Positions 12,481-24,381 of a stretch of DNA of 64,000 bases are shown piece by piece; within the stretch, counting starts at the first letter, position 1; each line of letters begins with the position of its first letter. The notes under the pieces are model-generated. The model did no database searches and was not told where the DNA came from. It worked only from the letters and a program-made list of their open reading frames with translations. Both the position numbers and the translations under genes were made by a program. Where the stretch lies: the NCBI GenBank assembly GCA_027919835.1, contig JANVFP010000005.1, forward strand, positions 248,001-312,000, in the 5' to 3' direction. This DNA comes from Lentinula raphanica. Taxonomy: Eukaryota; Basidiomycota; Agaricomycetes; Agaricales; Omphalotaceae.

Positions 12481-13626
12481 TTATTCGCGCGAAACCCTCG
12501 CGTCGCGGCCCTTCTGGGATTTGCGTTTATGCTGTCCTCGACGCGACTCGGTGGGATACGTGCACGGCAAATTCCGCCTGGCGCATTGACTAGAAAATTG
12601 TCGTCAGAAAGACATGCAGGAGAACATCATCGAAGAGACAACAATTACTTGCAAGTCATGTCAAAGCTTCCCGGGACTGGTCTTCCGCACGCGATTTTAC
12701 GTTCACGGCAAAAAAGACAAGCCAGAGTCTGTTTCTTGGGCGTGTCCCTCTGGAACAACGAGTCAATCGTTGGAGTCATATTAGGGCCAACTGTGTACCG
12801 CGCTTCAGGCTGATAGAAATATTCTGTTGGTCGGCGATCCTGGAGACGAGAGTATGTAAAGTGAAGATTGTGTATTTCGTCGGAGGTATGGCCCATCGTA
12901 GAGTCGCCGCCGTTAGTGAAAGACTGTGTTCCCATCATGTGAGCGTTGGAAACATCGCTGGATATAGGAGAGGGAGGAGAATATGTGCGAGATAGATACG
13001 GAGAATCCAGATATGAATCTGCAGCATGATTGAAGGACGAATGGAAGGATTGTGGGAAGCTGTAGGTATGCACTCGCGGAGAGGTTGGAGGAAGACGTAG
13101 TTCGTGGTCAAAATAATGATGATCTCCGGGGGGATTGCCAATCTGCTGTGAAGACGGTAAGGGACTTGAATATTGTTCGAAGTTCTGGTATGGGTATCCA
13201 GCCACGTAGTGCTAGATATGGGCGAATCAATCGAAATTCAAGTAATGACTCGAGTGATGAATTTACCTGATCCTGAGCAGGGCCATCATGCATGAAGTCA
13301 CAGATAGTAGCCTCAACGAAATCTCCGTGGTCCATAGTCGTCTGTGAGTAACCTTGAGTAGGGAGGTAGTAATCAAGACCAACGTCCGACTCTGTTCTGA
13401 AGCGTATATTTTTTGAGACGAGACTCTGATCTCTCAAGAAAGAGGTTCCATTATATAGCGCGCTCTCAGAAGCATTGTAAGGATTAGAGACGTAATGACC
13501 GTGGTCAGCCTGATCCAGACGCGACGAATATCGCGAGGGATTCGCAGTCATATGAGAATTGACATCGAAGCCATTAGCGGGGAACTGAAGAATAGAGGTG
13601 ATCAGCTCTTGAGTATGGATCGCCAT
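12481..13626 (-). CDS. Zn(2)-Cys(6) transcription factor with a C-terminal zinc cluster
   Basis: A DNA-binding regulator. Most of the protein is low-complexity, rich in Ser, Pro, Tyr, Asn and Gln, as in activation regions. The zinc cluster comes at the very end. CLFCRERKIAC in the long exon is joined, by splicing at TGCAA/GTAATT...TTCTAG/TCAATGC, to CNQCARRNLPC. This completes CX2CX6CX11CX2CX6C, the Zn2Cys6 spacing. The tail after it is basic (SRRGQHKRKSQKGRD) and ends at a TAA at 12481. The start used is the ATG at 13624-13626 (MAIHTQELITS). An upstream ATG at 13765 could add a first exon. Only about 310 residues are present and no fungal-specific factor domain was seen. Most family members carry the cluster at the N-terminus. 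Confidence 0.82.
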
Positions 13627-13765
13627 ACGAAGAAGGTAAACAATCATCACCGAGCTCGATGAAATGCCTGTTTCGCCTGGACGAAGTGGATTTCAGTAAT
13701 AGCGAAGGGGACGAAGAAGGAATCGTACGAAGTCGTTCTACTGGAGGCAAGCAGGAAGGTGCCAT

Positions 13766-14879
13766 TTCAGGAGAGCCAATTCGCTGAAGAACAAAGTAAT
13801 TGGTTAAATAGCAAGCTCGATTTAAACGAATTCAAGAAAAGAATCATGATGGGTCAACCGAATGCTACATGCTTCCTCGACTGAGCTACGGGCACTCATA
13901 CACACCGCACTTTGCGATATGTTGACAAAGATGGTTTGTAGTGCATTTCCTGAATATCAAATTTCTCATACGCTTGTACCTGCTTGTACTTGAACGGATG
14001 ATCCAACAAAATCAGTTTTACCTTCTGATAGATTCCGAACTGTATACTGTGAGATACTGTATAAATAACATCGATTTTGCAAGTTTGATGGCAGGAGCAG
14101 ACTTACCATACCGATGTAGATCTCCGAGCCCTTTATTCCCTATCTGGGTATATTTCTTGAGCCAGATTTATCGTTGAAACAGTGGGTCCATTGCCATTGA
14201 CTCAGAGATCATAGATCGGGACGGGTTTCTTTAGTTCAACCATCGCCTACCATCACATTCTACTGAACACAGCCCAGAGCTCCGCATTTTTGTCGTTGGC
14301 GGCCATTTGACTGGCTCGAAAAACGTTATTCAATTGGTTGAGAGTGAGCCTACGTCGGAGAAGGTCGGAAACAGGGATAGCGCTGAAAACATTGAAGATG
14401 GTTGGCCACACATACAATGAAAGCAGAAGTCAGGGGTTTTTGATATTGTACGTTGAACGTTGAACTCTTACGGATTGAATGGAAGACGTCTAATCTCTGA
14501 AACATAACAAGCTCAACCCTCAGTTAGAGGATTGCGGTGCAGGAAAATACAATGTATGACAACAGGTAGTCATCAATCAAGGAAAATAGCGAGCAAGGAA
14601 ATGAGGGACCTCGAGGCCGTGAGTCTCGTTGCATGATATCAATTTCACAACGATTGAGAAGGGTATCCCAAGAAAATGGCATTACCACAACGGCGAGAAC
14701 ACGAAAACGATATAAAACAACATACATAGCGACATGATCAGCGGAGACAACAGTAAACAGTGAACGTCAAAACAGAACATTGGACAACAACTTAAATAAC
14801 AATGTGAATGGATAGAATCAATGGAAGGGGGTGCGCCGGAAAAATTTAAACCAGGGAAATTGACAATGGTTCGGAATAA
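13766..14879. other. Gene-free stretch upstream of the zinc-cluster gene
   Basis: About 1.1 kb with only short overlapping open frames (for example 14524-14727, minus) and no recognisable product. It contains the promoter side of the zinc-cluster gene and the 3' flank of the leucine-rich-repeat gene. No RNA gene was recognised. Confidence 0.55.
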
Positions 14880-17299
14880 TCACCTGAGCCTCTTATGGGC
14901 TTCTCTAGCGGCAGCTTGAGCTGCAACGTACTTCTTCGCCTTTTCGTCCTTCCCATTCCAGTCAGTCTCGTCAACTTCTCCGTAACCATATATCATTCCC
15001 CAGACCACCAGATCAACCTCCCTTTTGACAAGGAGATCTCTCAATCGTTCACACATTTCTTCCTTCGTTCCACCTGTGAACACTGAAATACCTTTCGCTC
15101 CAATTGAGGCGTGCGATTTGTTCGCCACTTCTGCGTGCGCCTCAAGATTACGTTGGAGAGCCCCAGCAGAAAGCCTTGAGCACAAGGCAGGCGAGGTGAT
15201 CAAAGGTGGTTGTGGTTGCAGAAGATATATATTGGGAATATCTGCAAAATATCTTGTAATTCGGTTCTGCTCGTTGGATGGTGAGACTCACCATCGATAT
15301 ACGACTCGCACGCTTCCGGAATTTCAACGTCCACGATTCTTTCCTCGCGTTGAATGAGTTTCGCCATTCGACGCAATCCAGGCATCCCTATACTCGTGCC
15401 TACGAGCCCGAGGAAGCGCACTTTCGATAGGATACAGAGATTGAGTGCCGGCACGGCGTCATCAGTAACGCAGGGATTTTGCGAGAGATCAAGGCGCGTG
15501 AGAGTGAGTTTCAGCGCAACCAGGTGGAAGACTCTGAGAAACAAAGATGGGGATGTTTGCAATGGTAGACAAGCGAAGCAGAGACAAGAGATTTACCCTT
15601 CATCGCCGATACCAGTGTTTTTCAAGTGAAGGACTGTGAGTCTAGGTAGCCCGACCAACTTGACAAGATCTATGTCCAATACCGGTGTGTTGTTGAAAGA
15701 CAGTTCTGCGAGGAAGAGGAAGCTATGGGGTCGAGTGAAGACTATGTTCACGGCACATGAAACGTCAGCAATTCCATTCAATCACTTTAAGTAGTAGTGA
15801 CAATCCTTCGTACCATTCCATACAGCTCGGCCGCCAAGATTGAGACCGCCCTCTTCCGAAAGAGATGGACCTAAGTCTAGACGTGTTACCTCGGACGTTC
15901 GGAACACGTTCAGGATACGCTCGTTGAGTAAACCTGGGTCGATGTCAGAGGCTATTGACACAGAGCATGTCCGGGTAGAGACCTACCTTCTGCAGCAAGC
16001 AGGTCAACGGCGGCTTGATGGGGTCCATCTTTAGATTTATGCAATATCCCATGTGCATGACATGAATGGCGATATAATCTTTCATTCTCGATCTGCCCCA
16101 CTTGAGCCAACCGAGTACCTAGCCTGATACCTGGCATCATTCCGTCTAGCTTTTGCACGAGTACTTGATACCCATTAGGTGTCTCTGTACCGATGCGGGG
16201 ACCGTAGACTGATTCTACGGACAGTGTGAGAATCATCGATAGGATATGTATGCCAGAACAGACCTTCTAGTTCCTGTAAACGACGCTTTAACTGTTCGGA
16301 ATCGGAGCCAACATTTTGAACTTTCGAGTCCACTTCGACCTTGGAACAATCGCCATCTGGAGAGTTGCCTACCCTATAATTGAGCTTTCTGCCGCGTTTA
16401 ATACATCTCAAATCGTCTTGATCAAGGTCGACCAAACGGCTCGATAGATGGCGAGAACAATCTTGGACATATTGTCAATCAATATTTTAGGCAGAGAAGA
16501 GATACATACCGATCTCCTGCTTTGGTTCTACTGAGAATGACCTGGAGGGTACTGTTGTGTTCTTCATGAGTTCAGGGAACGCTTCTTCCAGGCTGCGTTT
16601 CTTGATCATCGCCAACGCCAACTGGTCCGTGATTCCTTGAGCATGAATGGGTTTGAGGTCATTTCGTTTGATGTTGAGTCTTTGTGATGGTTCGGCTTCG
16701 ATCAGTAGGCCTAAACCAGGAGGTTTCCTTGGAGACATAGACTTGGTGATACAGGTTTCTGTGCTAACATCGGAGGTGAGGGAAAGTGAGATGGTTGACG
16801 TCGGTGACTCAGTCGAAGACAGTAGATTATCCGTTGGAGCTTTCGGAAGGGATATCGATAATGAATGAAGGGCTGGCGACAGACCGCGTTGAGGACTTGG
16901 AGTCAGAAAAAGCTTCGCATCGAGAAAAGATTGAGCTGCAGGGTCTTTGCGCGTCTTGCGGATTGGTCGTCGTCGTGCCGGAGTACCATAGTTGTGGCAT
17001 TCATCTGGAGAAAGTCGTGAGAGCGAGAAAGCAGATTGTTCCTTTACTGAGCGGCCTTTCTTGTCTTTGCGCATCGCCAAAGCGACTTGGGCCAGCATCT
17101 TGGAAAACGAAGAAATTGTCATCTTTTTTCCGTTCTTGCGTCGACCTTTGCTGGGTTTCTCATTCCTATTGAGCTTCCGGACGCCCTCGTCAGTCGTGAA
17201 CAATTGAAGATATTTCGAAACGGATTCAGCGGGGCAATACAGAGGATTTTCCAAGTCGACGACGGGCTGAGATGCTAATGCAGAGGAGATGGTTGCCAT
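14880..17299 (-). CDS. Leucine-rich-repeat protein with a basic, Ser-rich N-terminal region
   Basis: Function unknown. The ATG at 17297-17299 starts [19 protein letters not shown]. The first exon (about 270 residues) is disordered-looking, with basic patches ([19 protein letters not shown]) that could be nuclear signals, and an [11 protein letters not shown] motif. After an acidic linker, later exons carry leucine-rich repeats: [59 protein letters not shown] and [20 protein letters not shown]. These resemble ribonuclease-inhibitor-like repeats (LxxLxLxxNxxx). The C-terminal exon ends [22 protein letters not shown], a charged helix. At least six introns. LRR proteins are usually binding scaffolds; the partner cannot be told. 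Confidence 0.72.
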
Positions 17300-18002
17300 T
17301 GAGGATGGTTGATGAAAAGCGAAAGTACAGAAGCCGTTCAAATCGAGGAAATCGAGTGGAGAGAATTTAGTGGTGAATGTTTGTCGTAAAAGGTGCACAA
17401 TGCCGAAGCCGCAGCGTTCCACCGATAGCTCCTATTACAGAACGCATACAAGGACTTTCAGTACTAAATTACATTTCACTGTTCAGTACATTCAGTACTT
17501 GACGATTCGTGATATTGCTCGTGATACAACATAGAACTATCCTGGAATATGACTGGATGAGATAGCAAGCGATAATGATAAGTACTGTATCACATCGAAC
17601 AGGGAAACGATGAAGGTTTTCAGGACATGCCAAGTAAAGCTGTGAACTGAGCTACAATGGTGATAAAATTAGCAAACAAGACAGGAAAGCAAGATACGAG
17701 GAAACCAGAATGCGGATATCGAGATAACAAAGACTGGCGTAGATAAGTGCTCGCCACAAACAATATAGGTAGAGATTGGTCGATATATCAACTGCGATGA
17801 TACAGCTGGACGACTGCGATGATACACAAGGATAGACAGAAGCAACGCCTCTAAGATTGCTGGGCAGACACGGTGGTTGAGGTGGAATAGGAAGCGGAGA
17901 GGGAAGTGGACAGAAATTCGTGGGAAGAAGACTGGGGCATTCGTCGCACAGAAACCAAGGCGGGCATTGTGAAAAGGAAATCGTCTGAGAGACTGCAAGA
18001 GT
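17300..18002. other. Intergenic stretch of about 0.7 kb
   Basis: It lies between the start of the LRR gene and the 3' end of the acidic-protein gene. No gene or structured element was seen. Open frames here are short and lack family features. Confidence 0.55.
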
Positions 18003-18787
18003 CTATGTAGAGAGCTCATCGACATTCTTCGGTCTCTCAATCGCTGGAGATTTTTCAGCAGAATCTACTGGGACCGACGTGGCATCGTCATCGACGTCCT
18101 GGCTGAGGGGGGTTTTATCGTCTTCGCGTTCAGCTGCTACATCTGTAGTTTCTGAAGACGTCTGAATTGATTCGGATGCGTCAATGCCCTGGTCGTTACG
18201 AGTGACTGCTGGAGGCGTAGAGGCAATCGATGAAGTGTCGTCAAGCTCTCCTGAAACCTCTTCAGGCAGCGGCACCGATTCTGGAGCCACGTTGGCCTCT
18301 TCGTCATGGACGTTCTCGGGCGTAAGTACTTCTGCCTGTCCGCTACGTTCCGATGATTGTGTATCCTCGAGTTCTACTTCCTTCACACCCTGTGTCACCT
18401 CCTGAACATCTTCTGCATCATGCTGAGATAAATTCTCGACGCTGTCTGAAGTAGAAGCTTCTCCTGTTGGAAGCTCGGAAGGCGTCTTGGGAGTATCACC
18501 CCTGTGCTTTTTTGACCGGGTCATTTCATCCTGATCTTCGTCCAAATCCCTCTCAGTTGAGCTCAATCGTCTTTTCCGGCCTATTTTCGGTGCATTCGAT
18601 GTGGCTATGTGTTCAAGATGCATGCGCATTCAAAGAGTTGAGTTATTCAACAAGGTGAAAACGAGAGGCAGCATCTTTCGTGAGTCAAACGTGAAAGGTA
18701 TATCTAACAACACGTACCATCATCATCCCAAGGCCTGTCCGGACGAGGAAAGACAGAGTTCGATATGCGTCGGATGAGGCCGAACAT
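18003..18787 (-). CDS. Acidic, probably nuclear protein of unknown function
   Basis: Not recognised. Two exons. The first (ATG 18785-18787) encodes MFGLIRRISNSVFPRPDRPWDDD and ends at a GTACGT donor. The second begins at a CACATAG acceptor and reads ATSNAPKIGRKRRLSSTERD, placing a basic GRKRR patch that could be a nuclear localisation signal. The rest (about 185 residues) is highly acidic and rich in Ser, Thr, Pro and Glu, with no fold evident. Total about 220 residues. The clean splice and the conserved-looking N-terminus support a real gene. A palindromic TGACGCGTCA (18791-18800) lies just upstream of the start codon. Confidence 0.65.
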
Positions 18788-18790
18788 GAT

Positions 18791-18800
18791 TGACGCGTCA
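18791..18800. promoter_or_regulatory. MCB-like palindrome before the acidic-protein gene
   Basis: TGACGCGTCA is a perfect 10-bp palindrome containing ACGCGT, the core bound by the MBF G1/S regulator in yeasts. It ends only three bases upstream of the start codon, so it would lie in the 5' leader or at the transcription start. Function is inferred from the motif only. Confidence 0.3.
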
Positions 18801-19095
18801 GTGGTGAGGGAAAAGAGGTGTGGGGTAACACGTTAAGCGTTGAAAGCTTTCGCGCCGGCGAGGTCCGTTTGGTAAGTCAAAGGCGTGACCTCAATGGTTG
18901 CACGTGCTTCTCAGCCGAGACCGTCGACCGGCCGAAGAGAACGACTTCGCACTTCTCTCCAGGAGTATGTACGAGTCCGATTTCTCACCGATGTTTAATC
19001 AGACAATACTCGTATCATAATTCATTGTACACCGGCTGTGAGGGTATTGAGAGGACAGGATAAAACAAATCGAGTTTATCCTCGTCAGTCGTACA

Positions 19096-22000
19096 TTATT
19101 GAAAATCTGACAAGCTCAATACCACAGAACCGTTCCTCTGCACGGACAAATCAATGGCTGTCCCATTATACCTTACTCTCGCAAATGTACCCAAGGTGCT
19201 TGTAAGTTTCGCAGACGAAAGTATACCACCAGACCAGACGATATTCAGCGTAAATCCCCCCTGGCCCGGAATCCGGACACTGATCCTTCCTTCCAGGACG
19301 CAGGTATAGCAGGTAGAAGATGGATTTCACCATTATGACTTTGCAAAATCATCTCTGCGACGGCGCTGCTTCCCCCTGGAGGATGATGAGTATTTCGTGC
19401 TGGACGATCCAACTCAAAAGTCAAGAGACTGACCAAAATTGCCGTCAATCTGGAACACACTGTTGATAGACCAAAGGTTATCGTATGAATACCGAGAGAT
19501 TAGACGCGTCATGTAGTAGTACGCGGTTTCCCCCTGTAAGAGCCTCGCAAACAGGTTCGCTCGCCAAGCCGTGGGCCAACCAGCGCTTGAATCTCCGCGA
19601 AGTAGAAGCGATACATTGGCAGCATGAGCTAGAGTCTCGTTGAACCTAGGATCAATTTGCGCCCCAGGAAAAAGTCCGTATAGTTGGCTGATATGGGTGA
19701 ATGGGCTGAAAACACCTTGAGTCAGTGAAACCGGATATGACCGCCGCAGGAACAGACCCATTCGAATCATAGTCTCGAGCCCATTCCTGGATTTGCCCTA
19801 ACGAGCCAATGCGAAAAGGTATCAGTCGATCGTGCAATGCAGATAAGTTGGCAGCGAAATCGTCATCGACTCCAAGAATAGCAGCAAATTCGGCCGTATG
19901 GTTGAAAAGATCTCGCAGAAGACTAAAGGGGAGGTCAATCATATAGAAGATGAGTATAGAAAGAGGAGGATTACGAATTGTCGATAGTTGAGCCTATATG
20001 TACAGACTTAGATCGAGATTATATTCAGACAAGAACGACAGACCATAAGTCAACGAGACATTCGTGTCGTTGTAGTCCCCGATTCCATGTTCAGGACTCA
20101 TGCTCGGATTGGGAACAATGTACCCATTAGGTTCGACGTCCAGTGGTGCTTCAACCAAGAAGTCCGTGTAGAATTCGGACAACCCTTTCATCAAAGGGTA
20201 CGCGATATCCTTCAGAAAAGACGACTCGGGATCTGGGTTGAACGCGTAGTGCTCGTACATGTGCTGCAACAGCCAGGCTGGTGCATATGGCCAAAACCCA
20301 TAGAAGGCAGCATCGATAGGAGAAGAATCCCTCCAGATTCCGGTGTTGTGATGACAAACCCATCCTCGACTGATGTTGTACGTTTCCAATGCATCATTCT
20401 TGCCTCGCTCGGCGACTTCAGAAATCAAAGACCATAGTGGATCAAGAGTTTCTGCGACGTTGAGAGGTTCAGCGAACCAACTGTTCATCTAAGAGAAGTT
20501 GAAATCATCTGAACAGGGTTTAGGCTATGTGTACGGACCTGTTGATTGATATTGACGGTGTGTTTGCTAGTATGCACAAAGAATGATGGGACCAGAGACT
20601 TATTCGAGCGAAAGAGTATGATCATACCTTCCCCAGTCCGGGCTGAGAACTTGATTCCAGATTCCTTGCAAATTCGAAGGTTCCGTGTTTCTGGAAGACG
20701 CGATACCAAGATATCGGCCATATTGCGTGTAGAGAGCGAAGATATCTTGGTCCGCATCTGGCCCATCTTCCAAATTCTTTCGAATGTCGGTCGGCAAAAA
20801 TGTGTTGGACGAAGGTATGCCTAGAGATGTGCGCATCGAAAATGATTATAGAAGAGAAGGCAAAGAGAATGAGACAAGATTGACACGTAATTATGACTAA
20901 AATACCCAGGGATATGTTCACCCTCCCAAATAACGAAGAGTGATCCTCGACGTGAGTTTGCAGCATATCATCGAATGTCTTTCCTCGAACATTCGTAAGG
21001 GTCTGTGTCACCTTCTCGTTGGGATCTGCGGATAGATCATCGTATCGAACATAATTCGTGTCGATGGCTATAACGATGAGGGCTTCATCAGCGTCTGAAA
21101 TCGACACAGTTGGTGTGGCATTTGACGTCGCCTTGACCTTAGCCATAGTCCCAGAAAGAGTGAATTCCGCTTTGACTACAAAATTGATTGAGCCTGGGAG
21201 ACCATACATAGCCGTTCCTTGACCAGTCATTGTCAAATTCCCTCCTTCTGCAGAAAATGTCTGGAACACAATGAGTGTGGATGAGGATCAATTAATGCTC
21301 AACCAACGCTCACCGGTATGCTCATGGGCGTTTCAAAAGTCGCATCGAATGTGATAGACCCGGAAGCGTTAGCCGATAGACGAAGTACGATGACATTATC
21401 GGGGTGGCTAGCAAACGCCGTTCGCGTGTATTGAACTCCTTCGTAGGCGTAGGTTGTAGTAGAGACAGCAGTGGCCAAGTCCAAGGAATGGTTGTAATTG
21501 CTGATCACTCCAGACTGCGATGTCACGATCGACATATTCCCGGCCGCTTGAGGTCATACTCAGTGAGAAATCTGCGAAATGCAGTATGCACGCACTTTGA
21601 TACACTTGTTGGCTGATCGGCGTCGCCATACATTCTGCATCAGCCGTTGCCTGTGCGTTGTATAGATCGTCTTCCCTAGTGGCACTTATCCAGCTTGTTG
21701 TCGAATCATGATTGCTGACATACGTACCAAACGTACTCTCGAAAGGAGGGAAGGGCTTTTGAGCAGTTGTTATTATTTGGGTCATTGAGGGAACCCGACC
21801 AGATACGATCCTAAGCGACAGTGTTCAGCTGTATCCTCTCTAAGCATGCAAACCACTCACCTCATTCAAGATGATTACTTCCTCTGGAATCTGACCCAAT
21901 ACCTGAGCACCCAGACGACCATTTCCAAGGGGTATCACTGTCGATAAACAACGTGAATCCTGTGGTTAAGAATTTTGATCAACGAGAAACACCGTTCGTG

Positions 22001-22130
22001 CTGTTGAACCACATAGTAGTTGCCTGTGTATGTGTTAGATGGCAAATGTAAGAAGACATGAACCGTTGAACCGTACAGCTTGAACGCTCAGCGCAAGCGC
22101 AAGGATAAGCAAGTACTTGAATGTGAGCAT
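19096..22130 (-). CDS. Secreted GH95 alpha-L-fucosidase (one-base frame break near the 3' end)
   Basis: Releases alpha-1,2-linked L-fucose from glycans. The ATG at 22128-22130 starts a signal peptide ([18 protein letters not shown]). Family landmarks follow: [84 protein letters not shown] and [14 protein letters not shown]. This order matches GH95 enzymes of about 800 residues, with about ten short introns. After GFRARG the reading frame hits a stop at 19245. One more base in the G run at 19256-19261 would restore the usual C-terminal strand ([11 protein letters not shown]) and carry the frame to a TAA at 19096-19098. The break is in a six-base homopolymer, so it may be a sequence error. As written, the protein loses about 50 C-terminal residues. 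Confidence 0.88.
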
Positions 22131-22383
22131 GATCAGGAATGAAACGAGCACAGTGCTGAGCCTCGCTCTATAAAACAGTCATCGGATACATGCAAGGCAT
22201 ATGATCCTCCTTCTGATGTTGAGTTTCTCCGATTTTCATTAATGGCGGCGAAGCTTGTTCGTTCGAGTATGATTCGTCACTGCCAACTGGTCCAACCACG
22301 ATGTTTACCGCTACCGAGAATTCTTCCGCCATCAACACGGTCCGTCATATAAAGTGGAAAGCATAAGAATTAAGCATTCCATT

Positions 22384-24000
22384 CTAGGCAAATGTGAACA
22401 GATTCCTTTTCGTAGTCAAGATACGAACCCCTAAGATGAAACCGGTGCTCCCTATGGACAATGACCCAGCATAATACATGGCGGGCCTGTAAGCAACAAT
22501 CCCTCCACCTGATCCTCCATAGGCGTCAAGAAGCCAGCCAGCGACTGGTGCGCCCTAGAAGCGAGTCAGTGGATGGAAAGGTGCTGTGGCTAAAAATGCA
22601 CGCACCAATAGATATCCCGCAGCCCATCCAGTTAAGACCATAGAGAATACGGTTGTCACCCGTATCGGACCATACATATGAGCCACGACACTGGGTATCG
22701 TGCTGAAGAAGCCCCCATTACCAAATCCATTGAGGATAGCGAAAACAATGAGCGGTGCCTGTGACTCGAGTTAGAATCTGTAAGCTCATTTCAATATAGC
22801 AAGATCTCCTACAAGAGAGTTAGAGACAGGCCAGATGGCTAGGATGCTCAGGGCACTGAGAATCAATGCAAAGCATAGACTTGTAATCGGGCCACAAACG
22901 TCGCACAAGGCCCCGAAGCTCACACGGCCCAATGCAGATGAAACATTGAAAACAGCGAGCAAGATGGAGCCAATAGAAGCCGCGAGACCCAGAGAATTGG
23001 TGTACAAGGGAAGGAAGAACGGTGGAACTAGAAGAGGGAACGTTCCAATGGCGGAGCCCAGAGCCAACATGACAAAACGTGGATCACTGAATAGAGACCT
23101 GGAAATTGAACAATGAGCTTGGAATTGTTCGATATTGAGCAATACTAACCACTCAATTGTAGCTGTAGATCTCCTGAGTCTATCTTTCAAGAACCAGCAA
23201 GCAGGGAAAGTAAGAGCTATTATCGCAACTCCAATGATCCTGAAAGTCCAAGCAACTCCGAGTCGAGAAATCAAAGCGTTTTGGACCACACTCAAGACAG
23301 CACCGCCGACTATGGAGGGTCAATCTTTGATCAACGATCAGATATAAGATTTTACTGACTTCCTGCTGCACTGAATACTGCGCCATTGGCAAGCCCCCGT
23401 TTTCGTTTGAAGTACTGTGAAGGAAGGGTGGAACATAGCTTGAATGATAATCAGCACACATAGGCATGTGGATAAATGCAGAGTATTACCATGAAGCTCA
23501 TACTAGTTCCGAGGCCGACGATGATTCCATTCGTGACGAAAAGCCCGCCAGCATTTTTGGAAGACGCGGAACTCAGAATTTGACCACCACCCATCAGCAG
23601 GCATGACAGAAAGCCCGCATTCCTAGCACCAATCCAGCGAATCAGACGGCCCATTAGGATGGCTCCAAAAGCGATGAATGAAACTCCTAGAGATCCTATA
23701 AATGCGAGCGTTGAATTTGACGCGATACTTTCAGCAGCCAGCTGGGCTTGTATTACACCCCAAGAGTAGAAGCCCCCCACAGAGAAGAACCTAGAAGGAT
23801 TGAGGAGAAGCTGATTTGAGAGATGAGCTAAAGAAAACATACATTATCATACTGCACGACGCTACTTGTACCCAACCATCACCACCTTCAGGCATATCAT
23901 CTAAAGAATGGTGATGGTTTACTTCATTGGGCGTAGCTGGTAGACTTCGAGTTGAATGACTGGATCTGGGTAGTTCTGAGAGCTGTATGGACTGTGACAT
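22384..24000 (-). CDS. Major facilitator superfamily transporter, monocarboxylate-transporter-like
   Basis: A plasma-membrane-type secondary carrier, probably for monocarboxylates or similar small molecules; the substrate is unknown. The ATG at 23998-24000 opens a 50-residue polar N-terminal tail, then the first membrane helix region with FYSWGVIQAQL. Further landmarks are GRLIRWIGARNAGFL, YFKRKRGLANGAVFSAAG (the MCT motif between TM4 and TM5), FPACWFLKDRLRR, SALGRVSFGALCD, ILNGFGNGGFFSTIPS and GWAAGYLLGAPVAGWL. The last exon ends ILTTKRNLFTFA with TAG at 22384-22386. About twelve hydrophobic segments and 450 residues are as expected. It shares a 380-bp divergent promoter region with RNase H2 subunit C. 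Confidence 0.9.
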
Positions 24001-24276
24001 GGTAGTGAGTTAAGGAAGGTTAGTGGTCAAATTTCAAACAGAAAAATCTGAGTCATGGCAAACTGACTCCTGAGGAATCCGACTCCGTGACGGGCATCCG
24101 CTGGGATGTCCAGTTGTTCGCCTCGATAGCGGTTTGGGGCTCGACAATATACGAAAGACGAGACAAGTGCGCGATGAGGGCCGCATCGTCGAATGCTCTG
24201 AAGCCTCTGACAGTGATGGTCGGCCTGCGCAACAACTTCTTGAAGTTCTTCATTGAGTTCACTGAACACGTGATTA

Positions 24277-24312
24277 ACGCGTCCTAGTGACAGTCACAGT
24301 CACGATACGCGT
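24277..24312. promoter_or_regulatory. Pair of ACGCGT (MCB-like) boxes before RNase H2 subunit C
   Basis: ACGCGT occurs at 24277-24282 and 24307-24312, about 105 and 75 bases upstream of the RNase H2 subunit C start codon. In yeasts this motif is bound by the MBF complex and drives S-phase genes. A CACGTG box is at 24267-24272. The spacing and the replication-linked target make regulation plausible, but it is inferred from motifs only. Confidence 0.4.
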
Positions 24313-24381
24313 CTTCCTTTCGAATTTCTTTCAACCGACGCTTGACGATATTTCACTGGCGTTCACTCTGGCCTCCCTCAC

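Noticed and set aside
17669..18040. 123-codon minus-strand frame after the acidic-protein gene
   Set aside because: It overlaps the 3' end of a better-supported gene and reads as untranslated sequence.
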